Assembly: GCA_965178125.1 (NCBI GenBank)
Contig: OZ237755.1
Location: 434,001-498,000 of the forward strand
DNA: 64,000 nt
Direction: 5' to 3'
From: Bilabrum cf. latius
Lineage: Eukaryota > Bigyra: Bicosoecida > Bigyra > Bicosoecida
Part shown: positions 33,664 through 44,453 of the stretch, piece by piece
Position numbering within the stretch: position 1 is the stretch's first letter
How the letters are laid out: every line of letters begins with the position of its first letter
Program-made: the position numbers and the translations under genes
The notes under the pieces: generated by a model
Databases searched by the model: none
Told to the model about the DNA's origin: nothing
Seen by the model: only the letters and a program-made list of their open reading frames with translations

Positions 33664-36147
33664 ATGCTCAACGTAGTTCATTACAACATGTGCCAGATGA
33701 CTGCAATTTCACTCGCATTGTTGTGGGCTTCTACAACTCAATGTAAATTAGTTCCCCGAATCGATGGTCTAGCATCCAGTAGTGTCTTAGCAGAAGTATG
33801 GCCAGGGAGCGTTCTGCAACAAGAGCATCACCCGTACCACCGCGTACAGCCGATAGTACTCTGCCATGATCCTCTATTTGGCGCACTAAAAGGAGATCGA
33901 CTAGCTGGCCCTCCAGATGATATACTGCCCAATTGCAGCTGGAGGCTCGGGGATCCTGATCCAAGTGGCGCGCCAAGCCCTGCGGTCCACTGTGTGCCTT
34001 CCGCTGGCCGTCGTTGGGTGTTTCACGACGTTTTTGCTCGAGACGGACAGCTGTTTGCCATTATGCCGAGCTATCTTCGGGTACCAGCCAGGTTGGATCA
34101 ACTGGCCATCGACGTGCGCATAGCTGGTCGACAAGGCGAACACAGCTTGAAGCACCGCGAATGGCAGGCGCTCCCCGATCCTGAGACTGTCAGAGCATCA
34201 AATAGGAATGAGCGCAGGATCAACGCTGTTCGTGTTTTGAGGTGGACTCTCCCCCGGAAATTTCGCTCGGAGCTCGGGAGCGGGTACCTGCACCTCCGCA
34301 TATAGTACGCATTCGAAACCACGTGGCTGCAGGTGTGGCACCAAGAGTTCTTGCCAAGGCGAAGCTCCACTTGGTCAGGCCCGAGTCCTAGTTCACGTGA
34401 GAATGGCTCACGAGGGCTACAGTCGTATTCGGTTCATGAATTGGACTGTGTGGAGTACCCGGGTTGGAACTGCATATGGCCACGCTTGTCACCATTAGGG
34501 AACGTGCATGGGAACGCGACAGCCACCACTAGCACACAAAGAGAGATGCAGAAGCAACAGCACACTGAACCTGGTCCGAAATCATTGCAAGCAAGCGGCC
34601 ACAAGCCCCATCGAATCATTGGCATGACAATGGTTCTACTTGAAGACAGAGAAAGATACATGTCTGACTGGGTGGAATACCACGGCGCTCGTGGGGTGGA
34701 GGCGGTAGTGGCATACAGAAACGACAACGAGTGGATTCAAGGCGCCTGTCTCGCGCTGTAGGCCGTTTCGTTTTATTGCAGCTCGCTACAGCCCAACACT
34801 GGGGCGGGAAACCAGGCAAGGACTGGCCAAGTCGGCTAGCCGAGCAGCCGAACCCTGTGTGACCGATTGCGGGGAGTCAAGCAGTGTCACCCCATGGCAC
34901 AGCAAATGAACGGATCTCCAACCACGGTGCTGGAGCTGTCATGGCCATTCCGTTCGTTCAATTCGTATGCTCATGACAAAGGCGCGTTCATTGGCGAATC
35001 CCAGCCGCACGCCCAGCAGCATTTCTTGTTCAAGTATGGCAAGCCTCTTTGCGAGTGGACACTTTATCTCGACGTGGATGAGTACCTGAACGTGTAGTCA
35101 TTACTAAGCCTCATTGAATAGGCAGACTAGAGGGCCCGCATGGCTAACAAGCTCTTGCCCGGCTCGATCGAGTTCCACAACAGATTTGCGGTGGCCTCGC
35201 TTGGGAGCGCGGTGTCGACTGAGTTCGAGACTTGCCCCCCAGAAAACCTTCTACTGAACCCGGCTATGCCAATGGCACGCGGTCTTGGCACACCTTGGGA
35301 TGCGCAAGTGCGATTAGGATTTCAAAATGCGGATCTGCGGATCGAATGGGTGTCAGCGACGGCACCACCTGCATCCCCCATGCACGCCGACCTGCGCACT
35401 AGGATCCTCGATGGAGCACGCACTCGAGGAAAAGCGAGGACATAGGACGCTTCTATGTAGCAGCATACGATCCTACATGAGCCTTTTGTGGCAAGCGCCA
35501 CGCTATCAGCAGCAAGCAACGATGGGGTGCAGATGGATCCGTCGATCGCCGCACCCAATGCCGGCAGATCTGATCGACGACTAGTTGCGGAGGGCTACAA
35601 GAGATCAAAGTACCTCGCCAGAACTGACCTGATGGTGTGGGCTGGCATGCATCACGCAGACTTTTGGGACGGTTCTAGTCCTGCCATGGAACAGTGGAGG
35701 GGCGGACACTTCGGTGCTGGCATATGCACCGCGAGCAGCGGGCTGCGCACGGAGCCTGGTGACGCAGTTGAGTGCCAAGGCGTGGGTGATAGCCTCAACG
35801 CTGCCAAGTTCACCCCAGCTGTGAATGCTATGGAACTGCAGGAAGAGGCTGTCATGCTGCATTTTCTGGAGCAGAGCACCCTGGCGAAATTCGCGCAGCA
35901 CGCCCTGAGCGCTCGCATGCCAATCTCCGAGCGCGCAAGCATCCATACCGGTACCCAGCCGATCAGCGAGCTGGATGGAATGGGCGCACTGCCTAGTCGT
36001 AATGTTTCTGGTTGTGAGAGGAGGGTCCGGCAGGCCCTGTTCCTTCGTGGGATGGACCCTGGATGGGGCTGGTCCGAGTCTAGCCCGCTGCAGATGCAGA
36101 CCATGCTCTGGCCTCCGACGCGGCCTGTCGCCGCGCTCGCGCCATGA
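33664..36147 (+). CDS. GT92/DUF23-like glycosyltransferase
   Basis: Single exon, 827 residues, ATG at 33664 and TGA at 36145, with about eight TAG. A hydrophobic stretch at residues 12-24 (MTAISLALLWAS) may be a signal anchor. Residues about 314-700 carry the family pattern: ERYMSDWVEYHGARGVEAVV near the start, then FKYGKPLCEWTLYLDVDEYLNV, with the DxD-type DVDE at about residue 470, and later GSIEFHNRF. The family transfers sugars, usually galactose, to glycans in the Golgi; donor and acceptor here are unknown. TAG at 35096 follows DEYLNV directly, so the fold is intact only if TAG is read. The first 300 residues match nothing I recognise. Confidence 0.78.
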
Positions 36148-36953
36148 CACGAATGGGTGGTAATGTGTGAATATAGGGACGAATCTAATGCGTACGTTTC
36201 GGTCGCTCATCGGAATCCTCGCTGGCCAACAGCTGCTCGAGTTTCCGCGAAATGCGCTCAATGGCAATGCGTCTAGTAGCCCGACCCTCTGCGCATGAGA
36301 GCGGCCGTGAAACGCAGTGAACCTGCATGGGCACATTGCGTGCTGCAGCGTAGTAAAGAAAGTAACGGACTCTGTGCTGGAGCCTCGATCGATTTAGCTT
36401 CCCGGGCCAAGTCATGACGGGGCGGTGCAGCGGAACATCATTACGGTGCGGGTATGTATTATGCGAGCCGCGCGGCGGGGCCGGCCACACCCAGCAGGAT
36501 ATACAGCCAAACGAAAATAGCAATTGCGGTCCGTAGCTTAAATGCTTTCATCCTGGCTAGCAATATCCATGGCTCCACCGAGCGGCCTGCTCTGCTCAGG
36601 GACGCATATGAGAGGAGGAGAACCCTTGAGCGGGCTCAAATCTTGATGTGCCGTCCGTGAAAAGAAAATGTTGGCAGCATGGCGCCATAGATCTTCTTGA
36701 AGTTGAAGAATGTAAGGTATGCAATTCAAACACATGAACACCACTGCTCAAGCCGAAGCCGTGGTGCTAGCGAGCCGCACGTGGTTCTGCCGCTATCCAA
36801 CCATGAGCAACCAAGGTGAGGGAGATCGAAAAAGTGATACAGATGCCTGCATTAGAAAATGCAATGCACCTCTAAACCTCTACGATATTACCCACACAGC
36901 TGGGCCTAGGTGGGAAGCGATCCAGACCAGCACGTGCTGCACTGCGATAGTGT
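36148..36953. other. 806-bp stretch without a confident gene
   Basis: This lies between the GT92-like gene and the 3' end of the ML-domain gene. A minus-strand reading frame at 36185-36523 has a plausible composition but lacks a good start, and its continuation through TAG runs antisense into the GT92-like gene. A short minus-strand frame with a signal-peptide look is listed separately. Otherwise I see nothing beyond probable UTRs. Confidence 0.4.
36459..36551 (-). CDS. Possible 30-residue hydrophobic peptide
   Basis: ATG at 36551 to TAA at 36459. The peptide begins MKAFKLRTAIAIFVWLYILL and looks like a signal peptide or single membrane helix. It could be a small membrane protein or the first exon of a secreted protein whose remaining exons I could not place. 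No strong splice donor is present before the TAA. An upstream ATG in another frame lies 18 bases earlier. Confidence 0.2.
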   Translation of the reverse strand: MKAFKLRTAIAIFVWLYILLGVAGPAARLA

Positions 36954-37528
36954 TCACAACGGGAACTGTGCGTCGACACAGAACACGTTTGAGTTCTGGG
37001 AGCTTTCAGTCCCGATCATCGATACATTGTAGTTCCCACTGGGCACTGCAGACGGCAGGTTCAGCGCCAAGTGGATGTGCTCCGAGGCACTTGCAGTTGT
37101 TGGGCAACCAAGCCCCTCCACAGTGATGCTGCCGAACCCAAGCGGTAGCGTAATCTTTGAGGTGCCGCAAATGTTGCAAGAGTCAGAGTACAAGTTGACC
37201 CCATCAAGGGATACAGCAAGCTGGATCTTGCCTGCAGACACGACCTCGGTCATCGTACCGTTCGCATATAGGTTTGCTGGTTGGCCCTTGGCAGGAGCAG
37301 TTGGGGACAGGTTGAGACCTGTCAGCTTCATCCCACCACTACCACAATCGATAATAGTGGCTGCAGCTGGCGACTCCCCTCGGAGGTTGGCTGCCACTGC
37401 GTAGACTAGAGGAATGCTTGAAAGAATTGCAATTCTTTCCGGGCAACTCAGAGAGGAACACAGGGTCTTGGGCCAAACTTACTCGTAGAAGCCGCAAGCA
37501 GTAGCATAGATGCAGCAATGGCAATCAT
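36954..37528 (-). CDS. Secreted ML-domain (NPC2/MD-2-like) lipid-binding protein
   Basis: Two exons on the minus strand, 37483-37528 and 36954-37396, give 162 residues ending in TGA. Exon 1 encodes a signal peptide (MIAIAASMLLLAAST); the 86-bp intron has donor GTAAGT and acceptor CGCAG. A second in-frame acceptor (CTCTAG) 9 bases upstream would add three residues and give a 77-bp intron. The mature part shows the ML pattern: IIDCGSGG, LNLSPTAPAKGQPANL, DSCNICGTS, LPLGFGSITVEGLGCP, LPSAVPSGNYNV and NVFCVDAQF, with six cysteines. NPC2-class proteins carry sterol or other lipids in the lysosome or outside the cell. It is divergent from the LRR gene at 37725. Confidence 0.85.
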
Positions 37529-37724
37529 CTTTCGACTTGCTTATCCTTTGTAGCCAGTATGAATGGCTCTTCATTGTCGAATCGTCGATCAAGTGATTCA
37601 TTTGTACCGTGTAGTTAATTTTTTTCTAGAAAAAATCCGTTTCGTTAAATTGAGGAGTCAAGCAACAAGGAAACAGTTTGTTTTGTAATGGCACTGATAT
37701 ATCATGTGTAATTGAGGTGCATCG
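37529..37724. promoter_or_regulatory. AT-rich divergent promoter region (ML-domain / LRR genes)
   Basis: 196 bp between divergent start codons, clearly AT-richer than surrounding DNA, with a T6 run followed by CTAGAAAAAAT near 37619-37635. No defined motif is recognised. Confidence 0.35.
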
Positions 37725-40700
37725 ATGAGCAGCTACGAGGACGACGACGGTAAGTCGGTGTCTGCAGCAGCATGTATGATCACTGGGGAGGAGGGTGCGA
37801 TTCTAACCAATTTGAGACTTGGCTAGAATAAGAAGTGGTTTGCATCTCGACTATCGGAGAATGGCGTTGCGCTCGTACTGCAAGCGAAGGGTGATGGCTA
37901 GGTGTTGCGTTCTAGAGCTAACGCCTACACAATTAAGCGACGCAAGGCACGGCAAGCTTCGCAGAGGAAAGCGATGGATGAGTACACTCGAAGTATAATG
38001 ACAGAAGAGAGCGATGTTGGACTGCTGGGACTCGAAGCTGCTAAGGCAGGTTCGCTGCAGTGGGCCGGACAGGAGGGCCCAATCCAGCCGTGGGCTGCGC
38101 AGAAGTACAAAGGTTGGAAAGCAAAAGGAGGGCAGAGCATCCCATGCATGCGGTGGTTCCTAGCGCGTTCTATTCTTGCTCCACACGGCGTCAGCTGCGC
38201 ACCAACTCAAGACGGAACTCGGCACACGGCCACGGCCGGCCCGAACACGCCAGCCATCAAAGCGTCCAAGATCGCCTGGCACCGCAAGGCAATGACCGAC
38301 AGCCAGCTGCGCAAGCTGCAGAAAGGCCCGAAATCCCTGCGAGAGCAACTCGTCCGTGGAGCATACGCAGTGGCGGACCGTGATGGCGACGTGTGCCCCC
38401 GCCTCAGGCGCGTCCTCCTCCCCCTGATGCGCGTGTGGCTCCCCGACGAAGACCCCACGCCTCTGCGGTGGGATGTGACGGATTCCGACGATGAATAGGA
38501 AGAAAAGTAGCAGTCTACGGCTAGCGGCAGCCCTGTGACACGTATCACTGGTACAGGTGCTGGTGCAGGTGCAGGTGCTGGTGCAGGTGCAGGTGCTGGT
38601 GCAGGTGCAGGTGCAGGTGCTGGTGCTGGTGCAGGTGCTGGTGCTGGTGCAGGTGCTGGTGCTGGTGCTGGTGCTGGTGCCAAGGCGGTCTAGCGCAGCA
38701 GCAACGTGCTGCATGGAGTGGACGTATCATCCGTATCCAAGGCTCGGCTGGCCCAGCTGCCGCGAGACTCCGCGCTCGGCGCGGTCAGATATGCGGGCAT
38801 GCTGGTTTAGTCTAGGATGACTGCGGAAGAGGTGGCCAAGGAGGAGAAATAGAAACACAAGCGGCTGATGCGGACGAGCGCTGCTGTCAGGGAAAAGGAG
38901 AGAGTGCGCATCCGCGATGCAAGGATCGCTGCGAGGAAGCAAGGATAGAGGGGGAGGCTGCAAGGAGCGGGCGGGTCCGCAGCGGTGGGAGGCGCGCCGT
39001 CTGGCGACGATGGCGAGCAGCACAAACCGCGTGGCAGGCAGGTATTCCTGGAACCTACCGATGGATTTAGACTGCCTGGAAGGCTGCGATGGACCACAAA
39101 ACTTGCGTCTGCGGAGGAAATTGCTGCATCGGGACATCCAGCCAAGGCGTAGGCGGGCGGGGCCGCTGCGAAGGGAAGCGAAGCGCGCGAGGAGCACGAG
39201 CTTAGGGAAGCAGTCAGCGGCTGGATCGTGCCACCGAGAGCTGTCCGCGCCTCCTCAATACCTTCAAGTGCCGCGGCTGACTCTGCAGCAGCTGCTGTCG
39301 AGGGACCGGACAAGAAAGGCAGTAGCAAAGGCGGCAAAGAGACGCCGTCCAAGACGAACCGAAAGCCTCGATCAACTAGCAGACCGAGAGCAGGAGACAA
39401 GCCTGCCAAACGGTCTCAATCTCGGCGCAGGGGCAAGAAGGGTGACTCTGTACCCTGGACGAGGAAGCACCCGCCAGTGCCACGATTGCGCAGAAGGGCA
39501 GACTCGTTCGGAGGATACCCGTCTAGTATTTTCAATGAAGGCAGGAGGGTGCTTCCAGAATCGCTGTCCAAAGCATTGGATGCCAAGGAGGACGAATTGA
39601 ACGAGAAGAGGGCGAGGAAGGCGCGGGAAGAGGAGGAGCTCACCAGAGGTAGCGGCGCTGCGGCGGCCATTGCCAGACGGAAGGCACGGCGAGCAGCAGC
39701 TGCCAAGGCAAACGGCGAGGCAGGACCACCCATGGATCCGATCGATGGGATACAGGCTGGTAAGCGACTGGCCGAGGTGAGTGGAGACCGCAGGCAGCGC
39801 AGGCAGCTGCTGGCTGGCGCGACCAATGCCGGGCCATCTGACGTCTTCGGTTCTCTGGGCCTCGACTTCCGCAAGTCGCGGGCAATCAGCCCGGGCAGGG
39901 GCAAGAAGTTCGAAACGTTTTCGGTCAGAGGCGAGCGCCTCGGGGCGGTTGATCTCTCCATCCTTGCGACGTACCTGCCCCAGCACGCGCCGAGGCTGCG
40001 CAAGCTGGACGCGAGCTGGTGCCCGAAATTCGACGCCCCACGGTTCAGGGCACTTGAAGAGAGCCTATCGATTGCCGCGAGACATCAACTGCAGGAGCTG
40101 GACGTGTCCTACTGCCGCATGCGCAACCTAGGGGCTGCGATCCTGGCCAGGTCACTGTGCGGCAGCGAGAGTCTCCGCGTACTGCGTGCAACGGGGTGTC
40201 TGTTGGGGGCCTCGGAGGCTCCTGCCATCGCGGCCATCATGCTCTCATGCCCCAATATAGAGGAGATGCACCTGGCTCAGAACGACTTCAGGCCGTCTGG
40301 TGCGCGCAGCATTGAGGCAGCTGTGATGCGAGTGGCTGCCAGGCAGGCGGGAGCCGCAGGCAGATCATCACGCAGCCGAGTAGGAAGCAGGCCAGTGTCA
40401 AGGCAAAGGGTTCGCACATCGGCTGCTCATGCAGACCAGCAACCGCCGGTCGGTAGCTCCGCAGCTGGTGCGAGCTCCACAGCGCCGCAGAGTGAGCCCG
40501 AACAAGGCAAAGAGGATGCAGCGGGGTCAGGGGGAAGTGCGGTCAAATAGCAATAGCCAGGTGCTGTCACCGCTAGCTCTGGTGCAGGGAGCGATGATTC
40601 GGTGCCGGCTGCAACCAGCACAGGGGGCCAGACAGATGCGGGCACGGAGCCAGCCGCCGTGCGTGGCCGTGCAAGGGTCGCCACTCGGCGCATGCAGCAG

Positions 40701-41318
40701 AGACGCCGGCCCACATCTGCATTGCCGACTTCAATAGGAGCGTACAGATCCAACCAGGCAACTCGCTAGATATTCTTGAAGATCGAGCGAGCCATGCGAA
40801 GGGCGGTAGACGACGCAAGGGCAGCAAGGGGGCGAATCGCAAGAAGCGGTGCGGGAAGCAGCACTGCGACACAAACACAGGCAGCATGCGACCAACAAGC
40901 AGATAAGGACGCGCGAAGTGGCCTGCAGCTGCGGCTTCCCAGGAATCTATAGCTGCTCGGCTTGAGATCGTGTGGGCTTGGACCCTCTGGCACAACAGCG
41001 ATTGCCTCCCTGCTCCGTGTCATTCCTAGTTTGACGCGACTGGACGTGTCTGATAATAACGCCACGGCCATGGGAGCCAGCATGCTGACAGCTGCAGCAC
41101 GATCCGCCGGAAAGAGCCTGACGATTTGCACCAAGGCGCTCATTCCCGGATATCCCGACAGTCTCGCCTCTGTGTTTAGCGAGGACCTCCCTGGAGAGCA
41201 GGCGGTGAGGCAGCGGAAGCTACTGGCAGAGAGGAGGGCGAAGAAGCGAGCAGCCGACGGGCTGGCAGGCAGCGCGGCTTCGCGCGGGTGCGGTGTCGGT
41301 GAATCCAAGGAAGGGTGA
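37725..41318 (+). CDS. Leucine-rich-repeat protein with poly(Gly-Ala) tract
   Basis: Single exon, 1,197 residues, ATG at 37725 and TGA at 41316, with 13 in-frame TAG. Residues about 277-318 are a Gly-Ala repeat from GGTGCW hexamers. The middle is basic and disordered. RI-type leucine-rich repeats lie at about residues 745-870 (RLRKLDASWCPKF, LQELDVSYCRMRNLGAAIL, LRVLRATGCLLG, IEEMHLAQNDF) and again near 1075-1110 (LQLLGLRSCGLGPSGTTAI, LTRLDVSDNNATAMGA). The second block begins with a TAG at 40950 read as Gln. RI-type LRRs bind proteins; this architecture also occurs in flagellar and signalling proteins. No function is assigned. Confidence 0.76.
38556..38680 (+). repeat. GGTGCW hexamer/triplet array encoding poly(Gly-Ala)
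   Basis: About 21 GGTGCT or GGTGCA units alternate irregularly, encoding (Gly-Ala)n in the LRR protein. The opposite strand reads as long (Ala-Pro)n and (Gln-His)n frames, which are by-products of the repeat. Confidence 0.9.
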
Positions 41319-41388
41319 GGCTTCTGTAAATCTTACGCGGCAGATTGAGAGTATATATGGCTAGACTAGGTCTCAGCACGGTTGCAAC

Positions 41389-41402
41389 ACACACACACAC
41401 AC
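41389..41402. repeat. CA dinucleotide run in convergent 3' region
   Basis: A short (CA)n microsatellite sits in the 99 bp between the LRR gene stop and the UFD1 stop. Confidence 0.7.
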
Positions 41403-41417
41403 TAGCTTGCACATAGA

Positions 41418-44290
41418 TCATCGACCCATGCGAGCCAGTCGCATCCTGGCCTGCTCCCTCCTCCTGGCTCCAGGGGACACCACTGGCTCGCTGCTTCCGG
41501 TGTCTCCATCCCCTGCATCGCCGTCTGCTTGATCTCCGCTGCTGCCCCCGGCAATGGCGTGGCTCGGGCCTGCAAAGTAGTTCCGCTCTCCCGCAGCGGC
41601 CCCCTCCTCGCCGTCGTCTTCGGCCACCGCGCCCAGCATGCCAGACACGTCTTCCCCCGCCGCCTCTGCTTCTGCCATGCGTTGCGCCAGCTCGGCTCGC
41701 TGCCTCCCAATCGATGCCTGCCCCGTGAAGGCCCCTCGCAACCGCTTCCGCCTGCCACCCGGCGGGGCGAACTCCATGACTACCCCTTTGCCTCGGAGCT
41801 TCGTGTTGGCCTCGTCTGCCGCACCAGGGAACAATGATCTTTTCTGTCGCGTGGGTTGGCTAATCCCCTCTTCCTCCTCGTCGTCGTCCTCCTTGCCCTC
41901 GCCCTCGCCCGCTCCCGTCGCTGCCGATGGCGAGGTCGGTGTCGGACTGCCACCAGCTCCAAACCCTACATCTACGTTTCCGCTATCTTGCCCTACAACA
42001 GGCCCCCCCCTTCGTAGTATTTTACGATGGTGCGGGGACTGCACGATGGGAGACACTGGGCGCGGCGCCGAGCTCCCGGCGCTGTGGCCTTTGCCTTGGA
42101 ACGCGCTTGCTGCTGCCTGGGGAGGCTCGATTGGCTCCCCGCCCGTGACCGCACCTGTCTCCGGGTCCATGACGGGTATCCCTTCTGGCACGGAGCCGGC
42201 GTCCAGAGTGGCGTACAGCTTGGGTCTCGATCTCTGCGCGGAAAGGTCAGTGCCCCGCCTCTTCAACAGCTGTAGCCTCGCCCAATTGGGTGGCTCCACA
42301 CCTCCCCTGAGCTGCCCAGCGCCGATCACCGCCACTTGCTCCCGCACCTCGCTGGCTGCAGCCACCGCGCGGGCATTTGCTACAGCTAGGCGAGTATTTG
42401 AAGGTGCTACCTTCTTGCCCGTGGGCTTGGTCGACCCTGCAGCTGCGCTTGCTGCCCCTTGTGCAACAGCAGCTGCTGCAGCTGCTTCCGCCCGTGCCTT
42501 CGCTTCAGCTGCCTTGAAGTTTGCGGCTGCTTTCGCTTGTGCCTGAGCCTCTGCTTCGGCTAGCTCTCTTTCCTTGTCTCTTTTCTTCGCCGCTGCCATG
42601 CCACGAATCAAACCAAGTGCACCGCGACTGCCCGGCCGCTTCGCAGAGGATGGACGGCTTGCTGTCTTTTCAGGTGCGCTGGTGGACGGCTCCTCAGATC
42701 GTCTGCCTGCGCTTGCATCGGAACCAACTCGTGCAGAGGGGCCACGAGCAGCCTGCACAGGACTTGTCTGTAGTACCTTGGTACCACTAGCGCTTTCCGC
42801 GGGTCTATTCCCCTGCATCGGTGACATTCTCGGCTTGGATGGACCTGCCAACGTCGCTGCGACGGGAGCCGCTCCAGTCGGATGAGACGCCTCCGGGTCG
42901 GTGCCAGCCTCTCCAGCTAAAACCTCCTGCTGCTGCTGCTGCTGCTGCTATTCTGCGAGCCGCCTCGCCTCGATGGCTTGCATCCTCTTGAGCCTGGCTG
43001 CTGCTCTCGCCTCCCGGGAGGTGGCTGCAGCCGAGGACCCGCCCTCACCTGCACCAGAGGCAGCGCTAGCCCCCGTAGGTGAGCCACCAAGCCGACGAGC
43101 GCGGCCTGCCATCACAGGAGCAGGCGTATCGGCTTCAATAGCGGCCGCAGGAGTGGTATCCACAGCTGAGGCAGCGGTGCCGTCGCCGGCTGCAGCCCCT
43201 GAGGCATCATCAGCCGCAGTCATGCCCATGCCCATGCCCATATCCATCCCCAGCACGCCTCCACTTGCCCCCGCTGCAGCTTCTTCTTCCATGTCCTTGG
43301 GAGGCGCAAAGTCCACCTCCAGGTCCAGATCGCCGTACAGAGACACGCTGTCTGCTGGCTTGAGCTCCAGCACATCCAGCTTGTACCGCTCTCCTGCCGC
43401 CTCTACCAGCACTGTGCGGCCAGTTGATAGCGTGGAATAGTGCTTCATGGCCTGCTCCATGAGCTCTCTGGGGCCAAAGGCTGCAGCGAGGTCGATAAAG
43501 GCGGTCTTGTGAGGCCGGAAGCGAGCAAACTCGCCCTTGGGCGGATTCTTGGCTGACACCACGTGGATCCTTCCGCCCTCTTTGAGCCGAAGGGCTGGGA
43601 ACATCCATGAAGGCAAAAATGCCGTGCCTACCGGAGCTGAGAACTCAGTGACGCCGCAGTACAGCTTACTCTTGGCTGGCTGCTTTGGAGGCGGTCGGGG
43701 CGCGCCGGGGCCATCGCGCTTCGAGCCGCCGGCAGCACCAGCTCCCTTCGAGCCACGGCCACGACCAGATCCATCCGACTTGCCTCTACCTCGCCCGCTT
43801 TTTCGGGAAATGCCCGCTGCTCGCCTTGTCGCAACTCGAGACCCCGAAATCGCACCGAACGTGGATCGAACTGGTGCTCTGTCTGCCGTGTCGGCTGCGA
43901 CCTTAGCTCGCCACTGCCTTTCTGACTGTATTTCAAATAGAAGGGGGAATGGCAGCCTGAGCCGTTTGATCTCCTTCAAGACTTCCTGCGGATCCAAAGT
44001 AGTCGGAAGGCGTCAAGTGAAGCTCCATGATGGCCCGCAACGACAGGCCAACGAGGCATTGCATGGTCTCACTGTGGGCAAAATAATCTTGTCGCTAGCT
44101 GACATGGCATCCTTTCCTGCAAGACCGATGAACAATGGAATGGATTCGAAAAGAGTCTTGCTGAGCATAGGCATTGCATATCTACACTGGTGCTGTCGAT
44201 CTTACGAGCAGATTTCAGGGATCTAGCAATAAATTGGGCCTCATACTTCCCTTTCCCGGAGCCAAATCCGGGATACAATCTTGACGACAT
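41418..44290 (-). CDS. UFD1: UFD1-like ubiquitin-recognition protein with long C-terminal extension
   Basis: Three exons on the minus strand, 44206-44290, 44073-44116 and 41418-43985, give 898 residues ending in TGA. Introns of 89 and 87 bp have GTAAGA/GTGAGA donors and TGCAG/CGCAG acceptors. Splicing rebuilds the UFD1 core: YEAQFIARSLKSA, DKIILPTEVLKEIKRLRLPF, PLLFEIQ, then YCGVTEFSAPVGTAFLP, FRPHKTAFIDLAAAFGPREL, MKHYSTLSTG, LDVLELKPADSVSLYG and DLEVDFAPP. A Gly/Arg-rich insert of about 80 residues splits the two subdomains. UFD1 with NPL4 recruits ubiquitinated proteins to CDC48/p97 for ERAD. The usual protein has about 300-350 residues; here about 600 further Ala/Glu/Gly-rich residues follow. 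A TAG at 42948 abuts seven CAG codons, giving eight Gln. Confidence 0.87.
42927..42950 (-). repeat. PolyQ tract: TAG followed by (CAG)7
   Basis: On the minus strand the frame reads GAA TAG then seven CAG then GAG. A TAG at the edge of a pure CAG tract, in frame and read through, fits TAG arising from CAG by a single transition and keeping the same meaning. Confidence 0.9.
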
Positions 44291-44453
44291 GGAAAAGGTG
44301 GCCTGAAGGTAGGTCGCGACCAACGGCAACAAATCGGTAGCGTGCACTATGGGGACGCCCACAGAATGCAGATTGGAGGAAAGTTGCCCATTGGGCAGCG
44401 ATTCAATTATAATCATCTACACGATAATTGTTTCCAGCAACGTAATTGCGCAG

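Noticed and set aside
35605-36336. 243-codon open frame antisense to the GT92-like gene
   Set aside because: It mirrors the GC-rich codon pattern of the plus-strand gene, which carries the conserved glycosyltransferase motifs; no domain is seen on the antisense strand.
36185-36523. 112-codon minus-strand frame (ending ...DERPKRTH)
   Set aside because: No ATG-led start with support, and reading through its TAG runs antisense into the GT92-like gene; no domain recognised.
38207-38683. Minus-strand (Ala-Pro)n, (Gln-His)n and (Thr-Ser)n reading frames
   Set aside because: All are alternate readings of the GGTGCW repeat inside the LRR gene.
41638-42546. Ala/Ser/Pro-rich 302-codon plus-strand frame
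   Set aside because: It is antisense to the UFD1 C-terminal exon, which is joined in frame to a recognisable UFD1 core.
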